DNA of 64,000 nt from Macrotrachela quadricornifera (taxonomy: Eukaryota > Rotifera > Eurotatoria > Philodinida > Philodinidae). The DNA lies in NCBI GenBank assembly GCA_022393335.1, contig JAJEKB010000981.1:185483-249482 (forward strand). The letters are read 5' to 3'. The notes below the pieces were generated by a model. The model was not told the DNA's origin and ran no database searches. It was given only the letters and a program-made list of their open reading frames with translations. Below, piece by piece: positions 19,726 through 33,900 of this stretch (position 1 is its first letter; each line of letters opens with the position of its first letter). Position numbers and translations under genes: made by a program.

Positions 19726-22700
19726 ATGAATAGACTGAATCGTATACGATCGTCTTTTCATCGTTCATTTTTTTCATCAAAAAATACTAATACAAGTTCA
19801 GATCCAAATCGACTAGAAGAATTTTCAATATTAAATCGTCAATTTTCGCAATATCAACGTTTTGATTTATCAACGAGTAATCAACATCAATTTGCAGCAT
19901 CTTTAGATACTTTAAATCAAAGTACTAATATATCTTTCGATGCATCAATTACTGATACAAATGGAGATAATATGGAATTCTTACCAAAGAATTCTAAACG
20001 TAGATTACGTACAATTCCAGGTGTATTCTGTCCTATTGCTCTATCTATGTTTGCAATATCTATATTTATGCGTATGGGTTTTGTTCTTGCACATGCAGGT
20101 GTTTTACAAACATTATTACAATTGAGTCTTTGTTTTATAATACTTTTTTGTACATTATTAAGTGTTTGTTCATTAGCAACAAATGGTGCTATTGAAGGTG
20201 GTGGTGTTTATCATATGATATCGCGTGCATTAGGACCAGAATTTGGTGGTGCTATAGGCGTATTATTTTTCTTTGCAAATGTTATTGCTAATGGACAAAG
20301 TGTAGCAGCACTTGTTGAAGCATTAGTTGAAAGTTTTGGACCGGGAAGTAAGAAAATAAAAATGAATAAAACAAAAAGAAAATAATTTTTAGGTAAAGAA
20401 AATATTTTTCATGGAACACATTGGTGGAGATTATTATATGGAACATTAATTAATATTATTAGTCTTATAACATGTCTACTTGGTTCATCATTATTTTCTA
20501 TTGCTGCTTTCTTTATATTTATTCTTGTTTGTTTTGTTTATCTTATGGTTGTTGTTTCATTTTTTATTAGTGTACCACATCCTGTTTTAATACCAAAAGT
20601 GAATACATATGCTTATAATAATGAAGCATTATTATATAATAAAACAGATTTTCTTTACGGATATTATACTGGTTTTAGTTCAGCAACACTGAAAGAAAAT
20701 CTTTATTCAAATTATACAATTGATTATACAACTGGTGATACAATGGATTTTATTACTGTTTTTGGTATACTTTTTTCGAGTATAACTGGTTTATTAGCTG
20801 GAGCGAATATGTCGGGTATGAATATTGTGGAGTCATTGTAGATAATTAATTTTGATTTAATATTTGAATCATAAATTATAAGATATATTTCTAATTTTAT
20901 ATTTCATTGCGAAAAACTCTTCACCATATGTTCGAAGATATTTCAATGGTTAATCAATTATATTAAAAATCATTTAAAATAAATTTTGAAGGTTTCTCTA
21001 TTACAATTTATACTTCTTCAAGTAAAAAGAACTACATTCTCTATTCATTCCATCAAGTAGATTACATGTTTGAATAATTAATCCATTGCATCTATTCCGA
21101 AAGTGGAATAATTGAAAGTACTAAAAATACATGTATATATAGTTAATATATCTGTCATAATTTGATAAAATAAACTAATGATGACTAATACTAATATATC
21201 AACATTCATCTTTTACATTGTAGGTGAATTAAAACAGCCAAGTCGAAGTATTCCAACTGGTTCTATATCCGCTATTTTCTTTGTTTTTTTTATTTTTGTT
21301 ACTGAAACATTATTCGTAGCTGGAACAACTGATAGGTTTGTTGAAAATTTTCTAAATTCTTCTATAAATAATCTTTTCTTTTCATTTAGATATACTTTAT
21401 TAAATAATTATTTATTTTTACAAGATATTAATATTTGGCGACCATTTGTTATTATTGGAACAATATCTGCAGTATTTTCTGCATGTTTATCTGGATTGAT
21501 TGGTGCATCGAGAACATTAGAAGCCTTATCTGGTGATGAAATATTTGGTATGCAATTAAGTTTTATTATCTTCAATTATTTCAAATAAATATATTCAAAT
21601 AACCAATAAAATTTTTATATTTATTTAGGATTATTATTACGTTGGATTCGAACTGGTACAACTCGTCGTGGTAATCCAATGGCAGCTGTAGTTTTTACTT
21701 TTATTCTTGTTGAAGTATGTTATATCAAAAAGAAAACGATTTCTTATTCTTTTTTTTTGTTTTAAATATAATTTTAGTTAACTTTATTAATTGGTTCAAT
21801 GAATAAAATTGCTCGAATAGTAACAATATTTTTTCTTTTCGCATATTTTGCTGTTAATTTATCATGTTTGGCACTTGATTTAGCATCAGCACCAAATTTT
21901 CGACCAACATTTAAATATTTTTCTTGGCATACAGCATTAATTGGTGCTATTGGTTCGATTATAATGTGTTTTATTGTATCACCTGCATTTGCTTCAATTG
22001 CAATTGGAATTTTAACTGGTCTTATTGCAATGTTACACTTAAGAGATTTTCCACGAGCTTCATGGGGTTCAATATCTCAAGCATTAATATTTCATCAAGT
22101 ACGAAAATATCTTCTTTTACTTGATCCACGTAAAGAACATGTTAAATTTTGGCGTCCACAAATGTTATTACTTATTTCTAATCCACGTTCATCAATACAT
22201 CTAATTGATTTTGTTAATGATATGAAAAAAGGTGGACTTTTTATATTAGGTCATGTGAAAATAAATCGTTCTAATGATAATATAAATGATATTTGTGTTG
22301 ATGAATATCCATATTGGGTATCATTAATTGATCATATGAAAATTAAAGCATTTGTTGATATGACATCAGCAGTAACTATTCGTGATGGAGCTGTACAATT
22401 AATGAGATTATCAGGTTTAGGTAATTTTTTAAAAAATAATTTTTATTTTTATTAAAAAAAGAACATTTTTTTATAGGTGGTCTTCGTCCAAATACGATTA
22501 TTCTTGGATTTTATGATAATACTGTTCCAGAAGATCAGTTACGTAGTCGTCCTTTTTATAGACGACATTGGTTTAAATCTAGTCTATCAAAAAATTCATT
22601 ATCAATTCAACAGCAACAAATTATTCCATCGGATGCTATGGAAAATGCTAGTACAACAACATTAAATTCATTTAATAATTCAGCATCTACAAATAGTAAT

Positions 22701-23687
22701 AATAGACATTCAATATTTCATTTTGCTGGTATATATTTTTCTATTTATTTATTTATTAAATTTCTTTATATTTATTTAGAATTGCGTCAAGAAAATGAAG
22801 AAAAAAAACTTGATGTTTATTCTTATGTACAAATAATAAAAGATGCACTTTATCTTAATAAAAGTGTTTGTCTTGCAAGAAATTTTTCTTTTTTACAAAA
22901 AGATAATATTGATTCTAAAAAACGAAAAGTTTTCGTTGATATATGGCCGGTATGTTTATTTATTATAATATAATTTAAAAAGAATATTTCATAAATCTTA
23001 GAAAAATAAAAACTTTTCTTAGAGAATAAAATTCAATTGAAGAAAGAAGTAATTGTTCTTTAGAGTTACTTTCAAATTGAAGAATTCTTATTCTTATTGA
23101 AAATTTATTGAATGAAAACAACATTTGTTTAGGCTAATTTTATTTTTCCGGAAACATCAACACAATTTGATGTAACATGTCTTTATATGCTTCAATTAGC
23201 AACAATACTTTCAATGGTAAAACCATGGAAAACACGTGCTATATTACGTGTTTTTCTTTGTATTGATGCTATAAATGATAATGCAATTCGTGTACAACAT
23301 CATCTCGATGAATTATTAAGACAACTTCGTATTAATGCTCAAACACGAATGATTTCTTGGGAAAATGTAACGTCTCTTTTAAATAATTCTTCAACATTAA
23401 ATGAAAGTATAGCAACTATTTCTGTTGAACAACAATCAACAAATGCAACAACAGCAACAACAACAAATTCATTTGTTGATGTTAATGATGATTATATTCG
23501 TGGATTAAATGAACTTATTCGACAACAATGTGACAATACATCATGTCTTTATTTATATTTACCACGACCACCACAGGATAAAACACTGTTTGAACGTTAT
23601 ATACGTGTTCTTGATATATTATCAAATGATTTACCACCAATTATGTTTGTTCACGGTGTTTCATCCGTAACATGTACACAATTATAA
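19726..23687 (+). CDS. SLC12A9: SLC12A9-like cation-chloride cotransporter family protein
   Basis: Nine exons join in phase to 1006 aa: 19726-20347, 20393-20815, 21224-21335, 21390-21547, 21629-21714, 21778-22420, 22477-22728, 22780-22949 and 23133-23687. The hydrophilic N terminus (~1-100) leads to PGVFCPIALSMFAISIFMRMG at TM1, EGGGVYHMISRALGPEFGGAIG, and the CCC-family motif GANMSGELKQPSRSIPTGS. A second membrane half and a cytosolic C-terminal domain follow, with WRPQMLLLISNPRSS and a last segment PPIMFVHGVSSVTCTQL that matches the C-terminal pattern of SLC12A9 (CIP1). SLC12A9 is the divergent CCC member reported on lysosomal/plasma membranes; its transported ion is not firmly settled. The protein is slightly longer than the vertebrate one, partly from a Thr/Ser/Asn-rich insert near the C terminus (ATISVEQQSTNATTATTTNS). 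Intron 2 (408 nt) is much longer than the others. Confidence 0.87.
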
Positions 23688-26600
23688 TTCTAATAAAATA
23701 CAAAGCAAAATGTTTTTTTTTAATAATGTCAGAATAGTTCATAATACTTATTTTGTATTTTTCTATTTTGTTTTTCTCCTAACGCTTAAAATCTATAACT
23801 GATTTTTTTTTGTATATGAAGATTTTAAATTTTTCCCTGTTTTTTAATTAATAATATTGAATACGTGTGTTTTTTTTACAATTTTAAATTCACCATATAT
23901 GGTATATAATAATAAATAATCAAATAATACAAAAAAAAATTCTATGTGACTGTCAGATGATGCAGAACATTTGCAGTGGAATATCTATGCTGATAGAAAA
24001 TAGAATAAAAATAAATAGCTTCATTAATCATCACAATTGAGTCATCATTCACGATGGAACAAAAGATTCGGATCGATTTTGTCATACAAAAGCTCAACGT
24101 AGACTTTACTAAAGATATTTTTGAACGCTCTTATAAAACTCATATAGTAGCAAATTGATCACTCTCCAAAAAACTTTCCGAAATTATAGAAGATAAACTC
24201 AACGAATCTTATACTGTTTATAAGAATGAGCAACTATCGAACATTCTAGCTGTGGCACCAGACTATTTCAGACCGCGAAGAATAATACATCAAATAATGA
24301 CTGGATATTTTCCAATGAAGTCGATCGAGATATAATTTGCCCATGAATTTCGAGAAGATGAAATTTATAGCATCAAATTGAGCTTTAACAATTTTGATAC
24401 TAATGTTAAAGAACATCATAAATCAAGAGAATTCGTTCTTTTTTGGATGGAGTTATTTCTAACTTAAATAGTTTATCGGTAAATATAAATTAAAAACTAA
24501 TGTATATACAGCATATATAAAGATCAGATTGGATTTAAAACGAGAATCAATAGCAAAAATTATGGAGACATATGTCAATCAAATTCAAGTGTTTTATTTC
24601 TAAATCAATTAGTGATGATTAAAATTTAACAGAAATGTTTGATTAATCATAAAGGATAATACGTCTAAAAACTCTACTAACTGAATTGACCATAGTGTTG
24701 AACAACAATATGTAAAGAAGCTTATGATGTTTTTATTGAAAGGAATGATGATCATACATTAGAGAAAATAATATATTCATGTCATACCTCTATCCAGTAC
24801 AATGCTTTATGTAAAATATTGCAATATAGGAAGAAAAGAAAAACTTGTTCAAGGCTTTATATAATACAAATTAACAATATATCTATTGAGTTTACGGATT
24901 AAATTTGGATGAATTTTTATAAGAAATTTATCCGTAAAACATAAAAAGAAAATTTTAAGTTTCAGTAAATTTTTTCAAAATCTAAATATAAAAGGAATAT
25001 AAATTATTTCATGATCAGAAAAAATATATTTATTTTTAGATACTCTCTATCTTTCTGATCATAACAATTGAATATTCAAATTGCTGATTAACAACTACAT
25101 TTAGTTCAGCTTAAATATTAAAAATCAATATCACTCTATAATAAATTCATTGATAATATTATTCAAAATTCGCTACATATCTCGTGATTTTTTTTTATTT
25201 AATATTGGTTCTTCAAATAGAATAATCCTCTTAAAAATTATTAAATTTATTTCTTTTTTTAAAATTTTTATATGAGATTTATAATTACTTAATATTTTCT
25301 TAATTCTATTGTAAAAAGAAGAATTTTTTCTAAATAACTTGAAAAAATATCCACAATCTAATCAATATTGAATACATATTCTTCATCAAATGTTTTTCTA
25401 ATTTACTGATTAAGATCAGTCATCAGTGTCGTCAATGATCAAAACTAAATGTGATGAAGCGCTTTTTTTAGTTAAGATATACAAGCTATTCTTTCACGCC
25501 TCGTTATCAAGTGATAATAAGAGTTGACAGCTAATATCTCCGTGGTTTCATCAAATATCAAACACTTCTAAATTTTATAAATATTTATTAGAAAAAAATT
25601 CTATTTTTTTTTGTATATGAATCTTTCTAAAAAGTTTTAGTTTTAATTTACATTTCTCATTCATTGAACGTTTTCCAAGGTATTATTTTAAATAATAGTG
25701 ATTTTAAATTTCAAGACATTGATATTCTTTTATAAGAAAATAATTGTCATGACATAAAAATAAAGTTTAGATTGAATTATATAACTAAAAAAAGAATCTT
25801 GTCGATCAAAAACAAATATTCTCATTTGTAAGATTGATCGTCAATTGCATCCAATGTACATTCGAGATTTCTGATCGATTAGGTGATTTCGTTTTGTCGT
25901 GCCAAATGTGACTTATGTCTCGATCGCGCAATCACACCCCGCGAGAGTCGCTTGTTTTGCCGATGGCACACATCGTTCATATTTGACAAGTTCCTATACT
26001 TCTCTTCGACAATGAACTGCAATATGGCATCAATATGATCAATGTCTCGAAGGAATTAACAATACACATATACAACACTCTTGTTTCGTCCGGCTAGTGT
26101 CGCACGCAATGATTGCGATTTAATTTCCGATCAACACTCATGAGATGACACAGTCATCTCTTTTTCTCTGCCTTTTTCATCGTTTTTTTTTTATAAAAAT
26201 AAAAAATACGAAGTACAAGAATGACGATTATTCTTTTCTTTTTTTTTTTTTTGTCTTAAAAAGAAAACATCGTCAGTCATATAGATTATTTTTACATGTC
26301 AAATGTTTTGTATCAGTTCATTTAGTTGAGAGAATAGATTGACTGGTTTGTTTGTTCAAACAATGTGTCTAATTGATCGTCATCTCCAGGTTTTTCTCGC
26401 CATTCTGTATACGTATGTATCTGTACTCATATCAAGTATCCATCGCAGCAGAAAGCGTCCGATGTTTGACCTATATCTTGGTCGTCCCATCACATCGGAC
26501 ATCTCGACAATATCAATCAGGGAGACGTTCTGCTGTTTGGCCATCGTCTCTTTCTCATTTCTCTGACCGTCCCTATCTCTATCTATTGTTTTTGCCCTGG

Positions 26601-28631
26601 CGGATGATGAGCATTTACAGCAATGAAGAAAAAGAAAAGAAAGATGAAGACATCCTCGAGCAAGCGAGAACAGATAGATAGCGACCATCTCTCGTCTTCC
26701 TTTTCAAGAACAATTATTTGAAGATGCTATCGAAGGGAAAAGAAGAAGAGCAAGAGAGAAAGAAGGAGAGAATATGAACAATCTGGCGGCGGGCGACCGA
26801 TGCCCGAGCAACAAAAACAAAACACAAGAGAACCAGAGTGAGAGAGAGAAGACGACTGTCACTGCTAATCACGCGTCGATGATGTACAACAACAACAGAA
26901 CACCTTTTTCTTTTTTTTCTCTTTTTCTCGTTCACATTTGCAGTAGTTGACCATAGGTCAATCAGAGCAAAGACAAAGAGATAGAACAACATACTACAAT
27001 AATTATTTCCTAAGCCAGAAGAGACAATACAATGGTTGGGTATATGATAAAGAAAAATAAAACGACGGTAAGAGAAGATAAAATTTTCTTCGTTTTTCTT
27101 TTTTTTTTATTTTTCTCTGTTTTTTTCCTCTTCTTTCATTCGTGCATTGAATAGAAAAGAGACAGATGACACTTGTCCCATTGGGTGACAGGATCAACTA
27201 ATGAGATTTTTGTGCGACAAAATGACATATATAAACATATACATATAAGAAAATACGATGGACAAGGTGATAAATCAAAATACCACCTTGTCATAAGGAC
27301 GACATTGTCGAAAATGGTTTGTCGACATAATGCTAACGTATATAGATGAAAAGTGACATTGATCGGAAGTTGTTTATGGAAGAACGACGACAACAAGTAA
27401 GAGCAGCTTTTCTTCTCTCGTCGCCAGCACCATATAGAGCGAAGCCCATCATGGCAATTTGTCATTTTTGACGTGCTTATCACTAAATTCATTTTTACGT
27501 AGAGCAAGCACGTACATGCGCACATAGGCATAGACACAAAAAAAAGAGGAGAACTACAGGGAGAGAAGGCAAAAAATCATGGCCCACAAGGAAAAGAACA
27601 TAGTTGAGGGTCAGAACAAGCAATTGAGCGCACATACAGCATACAAGTGCGAGAATATGAAGAAGACGAGCACCCAGTATAGCTGTCTGTCTCATTAGAA
27701 CCCTAGTGTCATCCGTGACCACCCGTTGGTCTCTCTTTCTCTCTCACTGGTAGTTCATTATTTTCTCTCGTGTTGTTGTTCTAATCGCCGACACATGTTT
27801 TCGCATGTCGATGCTATAGTCATGAATACACACAGATGAGGTTGTTGTGATCAATCACCATGGACACTTTCTAATTTTACAAACGATGACATTGTTCTCT
27901 TATATGTGTGATGGGACAGACACCTGTGTGTGCACACATTTGAAATATTTTCTTTCGTCTGTTTTCGATTAAGAAAAAGAGAAGAGAAAAAAATGAATGA
28001 CGAATGAGGCACAAATGTAGCTTATCCTTCGACCGATAAGACCTGCTGTGTCTTCTTTTCTTTTTTTTTTGTTATTGCCTTTTACAACAATCAGTTTGCT
28101 TGTTTTAAATGACATCATTTGCTTTTTTGTCTCTTGCTAATTCAGAGTTAATGTTTTTGCTCATCAAACGAAAAAATGTATCTGTTCGATCGTGTGTGAG
28201 TGTGTGTGTGCGCATCTCAAATTTCTATCAAGAAGAAACCCTGATGTGATGAAAAGCACAATGTGTGTGTTTATGTCATCACCAGAAGCATCAGCAGCCG
28301 TACGAAAATTCCACTGATAAGCACGATGTCTGTATGCGCGAAAAAAAAAGAAGAGGACGAAACGAACGATAGAAGACGCGCTAGAGAGAGAAAGAGTCAT
28401 AAAACAAGAAGAAGAAGAAGAAGAAAAAAAGTGTGAGTGTCGAATATGTACGACCAATCGAAATTGCTCGATGCTGCATTGTCATTCGTCGCCTTAATCG
28501 AAATAACACTCAAAAGGGAAGAGAGACAGAGAAAGAGGGAGAGAGAGAAAAAAAATAGAAGAAAAAAGTGTCGTGCGTGCTTGTATGTTTGTGACTGTCA
28601 CATTGGTTCGTCGCACATACACATTGAAAGA
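23688..28631. other. Long non-coding region upstream of the basonuclin gene
   Basis: 23.7-25.8 kb is AT-rich and holds one pseudogene (24054-24467). From about 25,840 to 28,630 the GC content rises, with CG-containing motifs (CGATCGCGCAATC near 25,922), long purine or pyrimidine tracts (GA-rich 26,625-26,780; 28,390-28,430; 28,500-28,565) and TG repeats (28,190-28,215). Open frames here overlap on both strands and consist of low-complexity Ser/Arg/Leu/Phe runs, so I do not treat them as genes. The richer half is best explained as promoter, enhancers and 5' UTR of the developmental regulator that follows. Confidence 0.45.
24054..24467 (+). pseudogene. Pseudogene of unknown family with two in-frame stops
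   Basis: From an ATG at 24054 (MEQKIRIDFVIQKLNVDF) one frame runs 138 codons to a TAA at 24465, interrupted only by TGA after IVAN and TAA after KSIEI. Between them are protein-like segments such as SLSKKLSEIIEDKLNESY and NILAVAPDYFRPRRIIHQ. Chance sequence of this composition would carry about ten stops. Composition (balanced Lys, Glu, Asp, Arg, Tyr) is unlike neighbouring spacer. I do not recognise the family. The next ~400 nt may hold further decayed pieces. Confidence 0.5.
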
Positions 28632-30991
28632 ATGAAGGTAGTAATAAAAAAGGCGTAAGACAAAAATTTATTATAAAACAAATTCGAAAGTGATTGTTTT
28701 TTTTCCTCTTTAGACTGTATTAAAGTGTAACATTGCTGATTGTCAATGTGAACAGTTTTTTCCAGGTAATAGTTGTAATTTATCAGTACGTTCATGTGAC
28801 GAATGTAAACATAGTTTTGTTAATCATGGTAAGCTTTTGAGATAAAAAAAAAAGAAAATTAATTAATAAATTCTGATTTATTTTTATTTTTTAAAGTTAT
28901 CAATTTAAATGAATTAGAAACTGATGAAATTATAAAACATTTAACTGCTGAACATATATATGAATTATGTACACTTTGTTTATATGGTACAACTGTCATA
29001 TCACCACGTATTAAAATCTTACTTGATCATATATTAGATACATTAACCCAAGCTGAACGAGATAATATATTAAAATCTTTAAAATGGTCTATTGATGATT
29101 ATGAAAAGTCTTATATAGAACATGTATGTATGATATTAATTATTGAAAAATGAAATTTTTTTTTGTCTTAATCCAGACACGTTGTACCAGAATGAACACC
29201 AGCTTTTTTTTTTCTATATTGACCGAAAGAAATCAATCTTTCTTCTCTCTCTTTCTCTTGTGCTTGACTAATGTGAACTCAATTACGAAGAAATGAAATA
29301 TGATACTTAGTTTTTTTTCTTCTTTGTCTATTGACGAACAATCTCTCGATCGAAAGAATTATTTGTCAATGAACCGGATAATTTCTCCTTCTAAACCTTC
29401 ATATGTGCCATATTAATATATACATCCTTGAACTTGTGACTATTTAAAGTAGTATCAAAAAAAAACTCATCAAAATGATGGTTCGATTTTTTTTCTGGGA
29501 TTTGTCTTTTTTGAAATTACACCGTCCTCTATGATATAAACCAGAATGCGATAAGTGTAATCATGAAGGATGCCCGACATCGAATGTCATGCAATCGATT
29601 GATCTATGTATTTCACCGTATTTATTATATACTTGTCGATGAGCTGTTCTATTTGACTACCGACACCTTCAATAGAACAATGTAAGTCTGATCACAAATG
29701 TGTCAAGTGTCGACTATGTAACTGCTATATTTTTGTTTTCTTTTTATTCTCTTTTTTTTTATATTGACGTTATCATAGTAATGATAATTATTTCTTATAG
29801 AATTTCAATAATTCATCGTCAAATTTCAATTTAATAATGCCATCATCCGATGAAGAAGATCAATATTTATTACCCCAATTTCTTCGTTTTGAATCAACCC
29901 GTTTACTTGCACAATATTTTCTTCAAGTAGCTCAACAACAACAACGTATATCTCCACATTGTCCATCATCAAATGGTCGTTCACCATCACCATCAGCAAC
30001 TGAATCTAAACCAACAACTCTTCCATCTATAGTACCTCCTATACTTCCACCAACATTACCATCAACTACAGCAGCAAATGTATTACTTCGACCACCAGGA
30101 CCATTTCCATTTCCATCACCATGGCCATCAACTGATATTCAAATGATGAATTTTCTTATGGCACAATTATCAAATCCTTTAATGATGAACTATGATTTTC
30201 GTCGTATTGGAAATAACCTTTTACCAACAGCAGCTGCAGCAGCTGCTGCTGCTGCCGCAGCGGCTGCAACAAATATTCCTACAATTCCAATTTCATCAAT
30301 AAAAGAAGAAACAAATGGTAAACATTATGATTTACCTGAAATAAATAATAATGAAATTGAAAGAAAAAATTCTACAAAACGTAAACGTCTTTGTTCACCA
30401 TTAAATCTTTCAACAACATCACGTTCACCAAGTGAATTACCACCATCAACTGAATCAATTGCACGTATATCTGATAGTTCATTATCATCAACAAGTAGTT
30501 TAACAAATAACAATAATAATAATAATAACACAAATACAAATACAAATAATCTATCGACAACAGCAGCAACACGTAAACGTCTTTCATTAAGTGAACAACG
30601 TATTTTAATTAGTCCACATGGAAAAAAACGTGTTCAATGTAATGTATGTATGAAAACATTTTGTGACAAAGGTGCACTTAAAATACATTTTTCGGCTGTA
30701 CATTTACGTGAAATGCATCGTTGTACAACACCTGGTTGTACAATGATGTTTTCATCACGTCGTTCAAGAAATCGTCATTCAGCTAATCCAAATCCAAAAT
30801 TACATTTACCAAGACCAAATGCAATGTCTCATCGATATCATACAACTGGTCCGGTTATATCAGATGGTAAACATCAATCACAAGTTAATTTATATTTAGA
30901 TGATGAAGATGATAATATTTCATCAAATATTTCTTCATCAATTGATGATCAACAAGAAGATGATCGAGCAGAAGAAGAACTTGTATCATAA
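28632..30991 (+). CDS. BNC: Basonuclin/disco-type C2H2 zinc-finger transcription factor
   Basis: Exons 28714-28828, 28897-29123 and 29801-30991 join in phase; a two-codon first exon (ATG AAG, 28632-28637, donor GTAGTA) supplies an in-phase start and gives 512 aa, but this start is an inference. The N-terminal region matches basonuclins: [17 protein letters not shown] (human RCTLVNCTCECFQPG), [13 protein letters not shown], then [20 protein letters not shown] and [13 protein letters not shown]. The middle is Pro/Ser rich with a 14-Ala tract and Asn/Thr repeats. A paired zinc finger follows: [20 protein letters not shown], then [21 protein letters not shown], with the unusual last His spacing and NPNPKLH typical of basonuclin and Drosophila disco. 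These are nuclear regulators of epithelial, germline and appendage/neural development. Intron 3 (29124-29800) is 677 nt, far above local average. Basonuclin 1 and 2 cannot be told apart here. Confidence 0.88.
29124..29800 (+). other. Long intron 3 of the basonuclin gene
   Basis: A 677 nt intron separating the conserved N-terminal exons from the disordered/zinc-finger exon. It has locally higher GC and palindromic TCGATCGA-like motifs (near 29,347 and 29,595). It may carry enhancers or an alternative promoter; no coding content seen. Confidence 0.35.
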
Positions 30992-33900
30992 AAAAGAAAA
31001 TAAAAAACAAACTCTTATTAAATAAAACTATTCTTTCCATTTACATTTCCAAGTTCTCTTTTTTTTCTTTTTTTTTGCTTGTATTGTTGTCTCTCTCTTT
31101 CTCTTTTTTTTTCTTCACTTATAAATATATATACATTCAAAAATTTGCAATCTGCACTTTTCTAATTTTTCCCATATCAATGATGATGATAGTTGACAAG
31201 AATAAACGATGGATATGTACATCAAGTTTTATTTGTATACATAGAAGAGAGATTAATTGAAGTATGTTTGTCAACGCTTACGGGGTAAGACAACCTGACG
31301 TTTGTATTCCCATCGCATTGACCCTTGTCCAATACTAATGACTTGTTTTTTTGTGCCATCTTTTGTGTTATCTACCGATTGTTCATCAAACAAATGAGCA
31401 AACATACACGTTGTCTATTCTAATGACAATCAGCTTGACCTTAAAGATTGATTGGTTAGTAGGTATTTCTTTTCTGTTTCGTCACTATATATGAAAGTCG
31501 ATCTCTGTTGATATCATTGTGCCGTGTGATTTTTAATGAATTGATTGACTCGCGCGTGTGTGCATGTGCGATCGAGTGACGTCGGTCGTTTTATGATTGT
31601 GTCTATGAGTTGTACACCTCTTTTTCTCTTTCTCGTTATTAGTTATGGCAAGGATGCGAAACAACTGAATGAAGCATGTGTCGTGATTCGTTTCGAATAC
31701 TTCACATAAACTATTGATGCCATCAACCTGTTATATAACAATGAAAAAAAAGAAACGCTCAGTATTGTATTATCTATATATTTTAATTGAAAGTTCAAAT
31801 TCAAATGTTAAGCATTCTTTTTATTATATAAAGTAAAAAATGAATGATTATGTTTAATTATCATAGTATATAGACAAAAAAATTTAGTATACATGTAGTT
31901 TGAATAACTAGATTTTTTTGTATTAAAATTATTTTTCAATGAAAAACTTTGATATTGTAATTATTCATGAATATAAATATAAATCTGTAGTTGATTCAGT
32001 ATTATTTGCATAATTCTCGTTTTTTGACAAATACACTTAGATGATATTTTATATGCACTCGTAAATTCATTTTATTAGTAAGACTTTTTGATGGTACGTA
32101 ATGTAATGATTAAAAAGAAATATTTATGAGGATTATAAATCAAGAATCTCTATAATTAAACCAGTAGAAACATCTTATTTTTTAAGAAAATTCTATAGTT
32201 GGATGAAAATAGTCATCGTTTGTCTTTGCAATTATTTTTTCAATTAAAATATCCAATAGAAAAAATTTCATGTAAACTTTTTGTGCGTTTATCAATATTT
32301 TTAATCTTAATAATGTAACAGATGATTTATATCTTAAAAAAATATAAAGTTTAGTATATACATCGCCTTTTTATCAACTTTTAGAAATAGTTAAAATTTG
32401 TGAAGAAAAACTTTGTATAATTTTTAAATTATCTTTATATGTTAAAATTCTTTAATGTAATTGTATGTTAAATTTAAAGAAAAAAAAATAAATTAAGAGA
32501 GAAAATTTCGGTATAAAAATGATGATTGAAGAATTATTCGCTAAGTGAATTATAGTAATAATATATTTGTAGAAACACAAGAAGAAGAAATTTAGAGAAC
32601 AAAAGTATCTATAGGATCGTGCAAAAGTTCATCGAAAAAATATATATAAATATTCCTAAGGTTTTATTTTATATAACATGCTTTAAAACGAATGTTGAAA
32701 ATGTTTGTCATTAATTAAAATATATAAATTCATTATTTTTAGAATCTGTGAAGTATTAATATCAACGTTAAACAAATTCAAGAAAATTTGTTCTTTTCTA
32801 TGGATGATGATGATGATTTTTATTTAAATAATTAACCAATAAAGATAAATTAGATATTAGCATGAAAGCAATTTGTACAGAGCTATTGAAATTCTTATGA
32901 ATTTAGAGCACAAAATTGAAAATATAAATTGTTTGACTATTTTTTCTCAAATGTAATAGTATTAATGGAGAAAAATCTTCTGATTATCTTTGAAAGCTTC
33001 TTGCATCAGGAGTATAGAAATTATGCAATAATTGTTCTGTACTAAGTTTAAGGAATGAAATTTTTTCAATTTTACTAATGAAGTACGACAATTTATGAAC
33101 AAGAATTTTTCTGATAGATGAATGCAATAAGATGATCCTATTTTGACCGTTCAATGTCTATCGTATGAACACGTTAAATCTAATATTTTGAAGACTTTAA
33201 TCAAAAATCTGATTAAATTAAAAACGAAAATGTTTTGAAAAATTAAATTCATTTGTGAAGAAAATGTATAATCATTTTCAGCATTTGTTGTACAACAAAT
33301 TATATAAAAATTTTAAAAAACATAGAAGCATATATTAGGATAAGAAATTAAATTTGAATAATCGTTCCTTCTCAAACGAAATTGAACCGTCTCTAATAAA
33401 ATATCTCTCTACACGCTTGCTAACGTATTTGAGAGAACAGATATAAAAGAATGCATAGTATACTAGCTTTCATATTCATCTATTTTACATCTGTTATAGT
33501 TGACCGTAAATTTTTCAAATTAGCTAGTTCATATGGCAATATATTAAATGTAAATGTTATTTAAATAATAGTATATAACAGCTAATGTTTTCCAATAAAC
33601 AAACAATAAAATGATTATTCTTAAGATATTTTATAATTGAAAAGTTAATTTGTGATTCTTACATTAACTTAAGATCAAGATTGTCATATACATCCCAGAA
33701 AAATTTGTGACCTCAAGGTATATATTGTGTATTTTATCGGGATTTTTTAGTTTCTTCTCTCATAAACTAATCTTTTAATTGAAGTGAAGTATGTTTTTCA
33801 ATAGTACATGCACTATTGTTTGTGGGAACATTCATAGTGAAGCATATTACGAAGGAATTATTCATAAATATTAACATCCTTTTTATTCATTTTGTTTTGT

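Noticed and set aside
26145..28795. Many 60-130 codon open frames on both strands
   Set aside because: They overlap on opposite strands, are dominated by Ser/Leu/Phe/Arg runs from CT/GA tracts, have no recognisable domains and no exon partners.
31454..31461. Second GGTTAGTA, as in 5S rRNA
   Set aside because: Only the 8-mer matches; no loop E partner, tetraloop or flanking stems follow.
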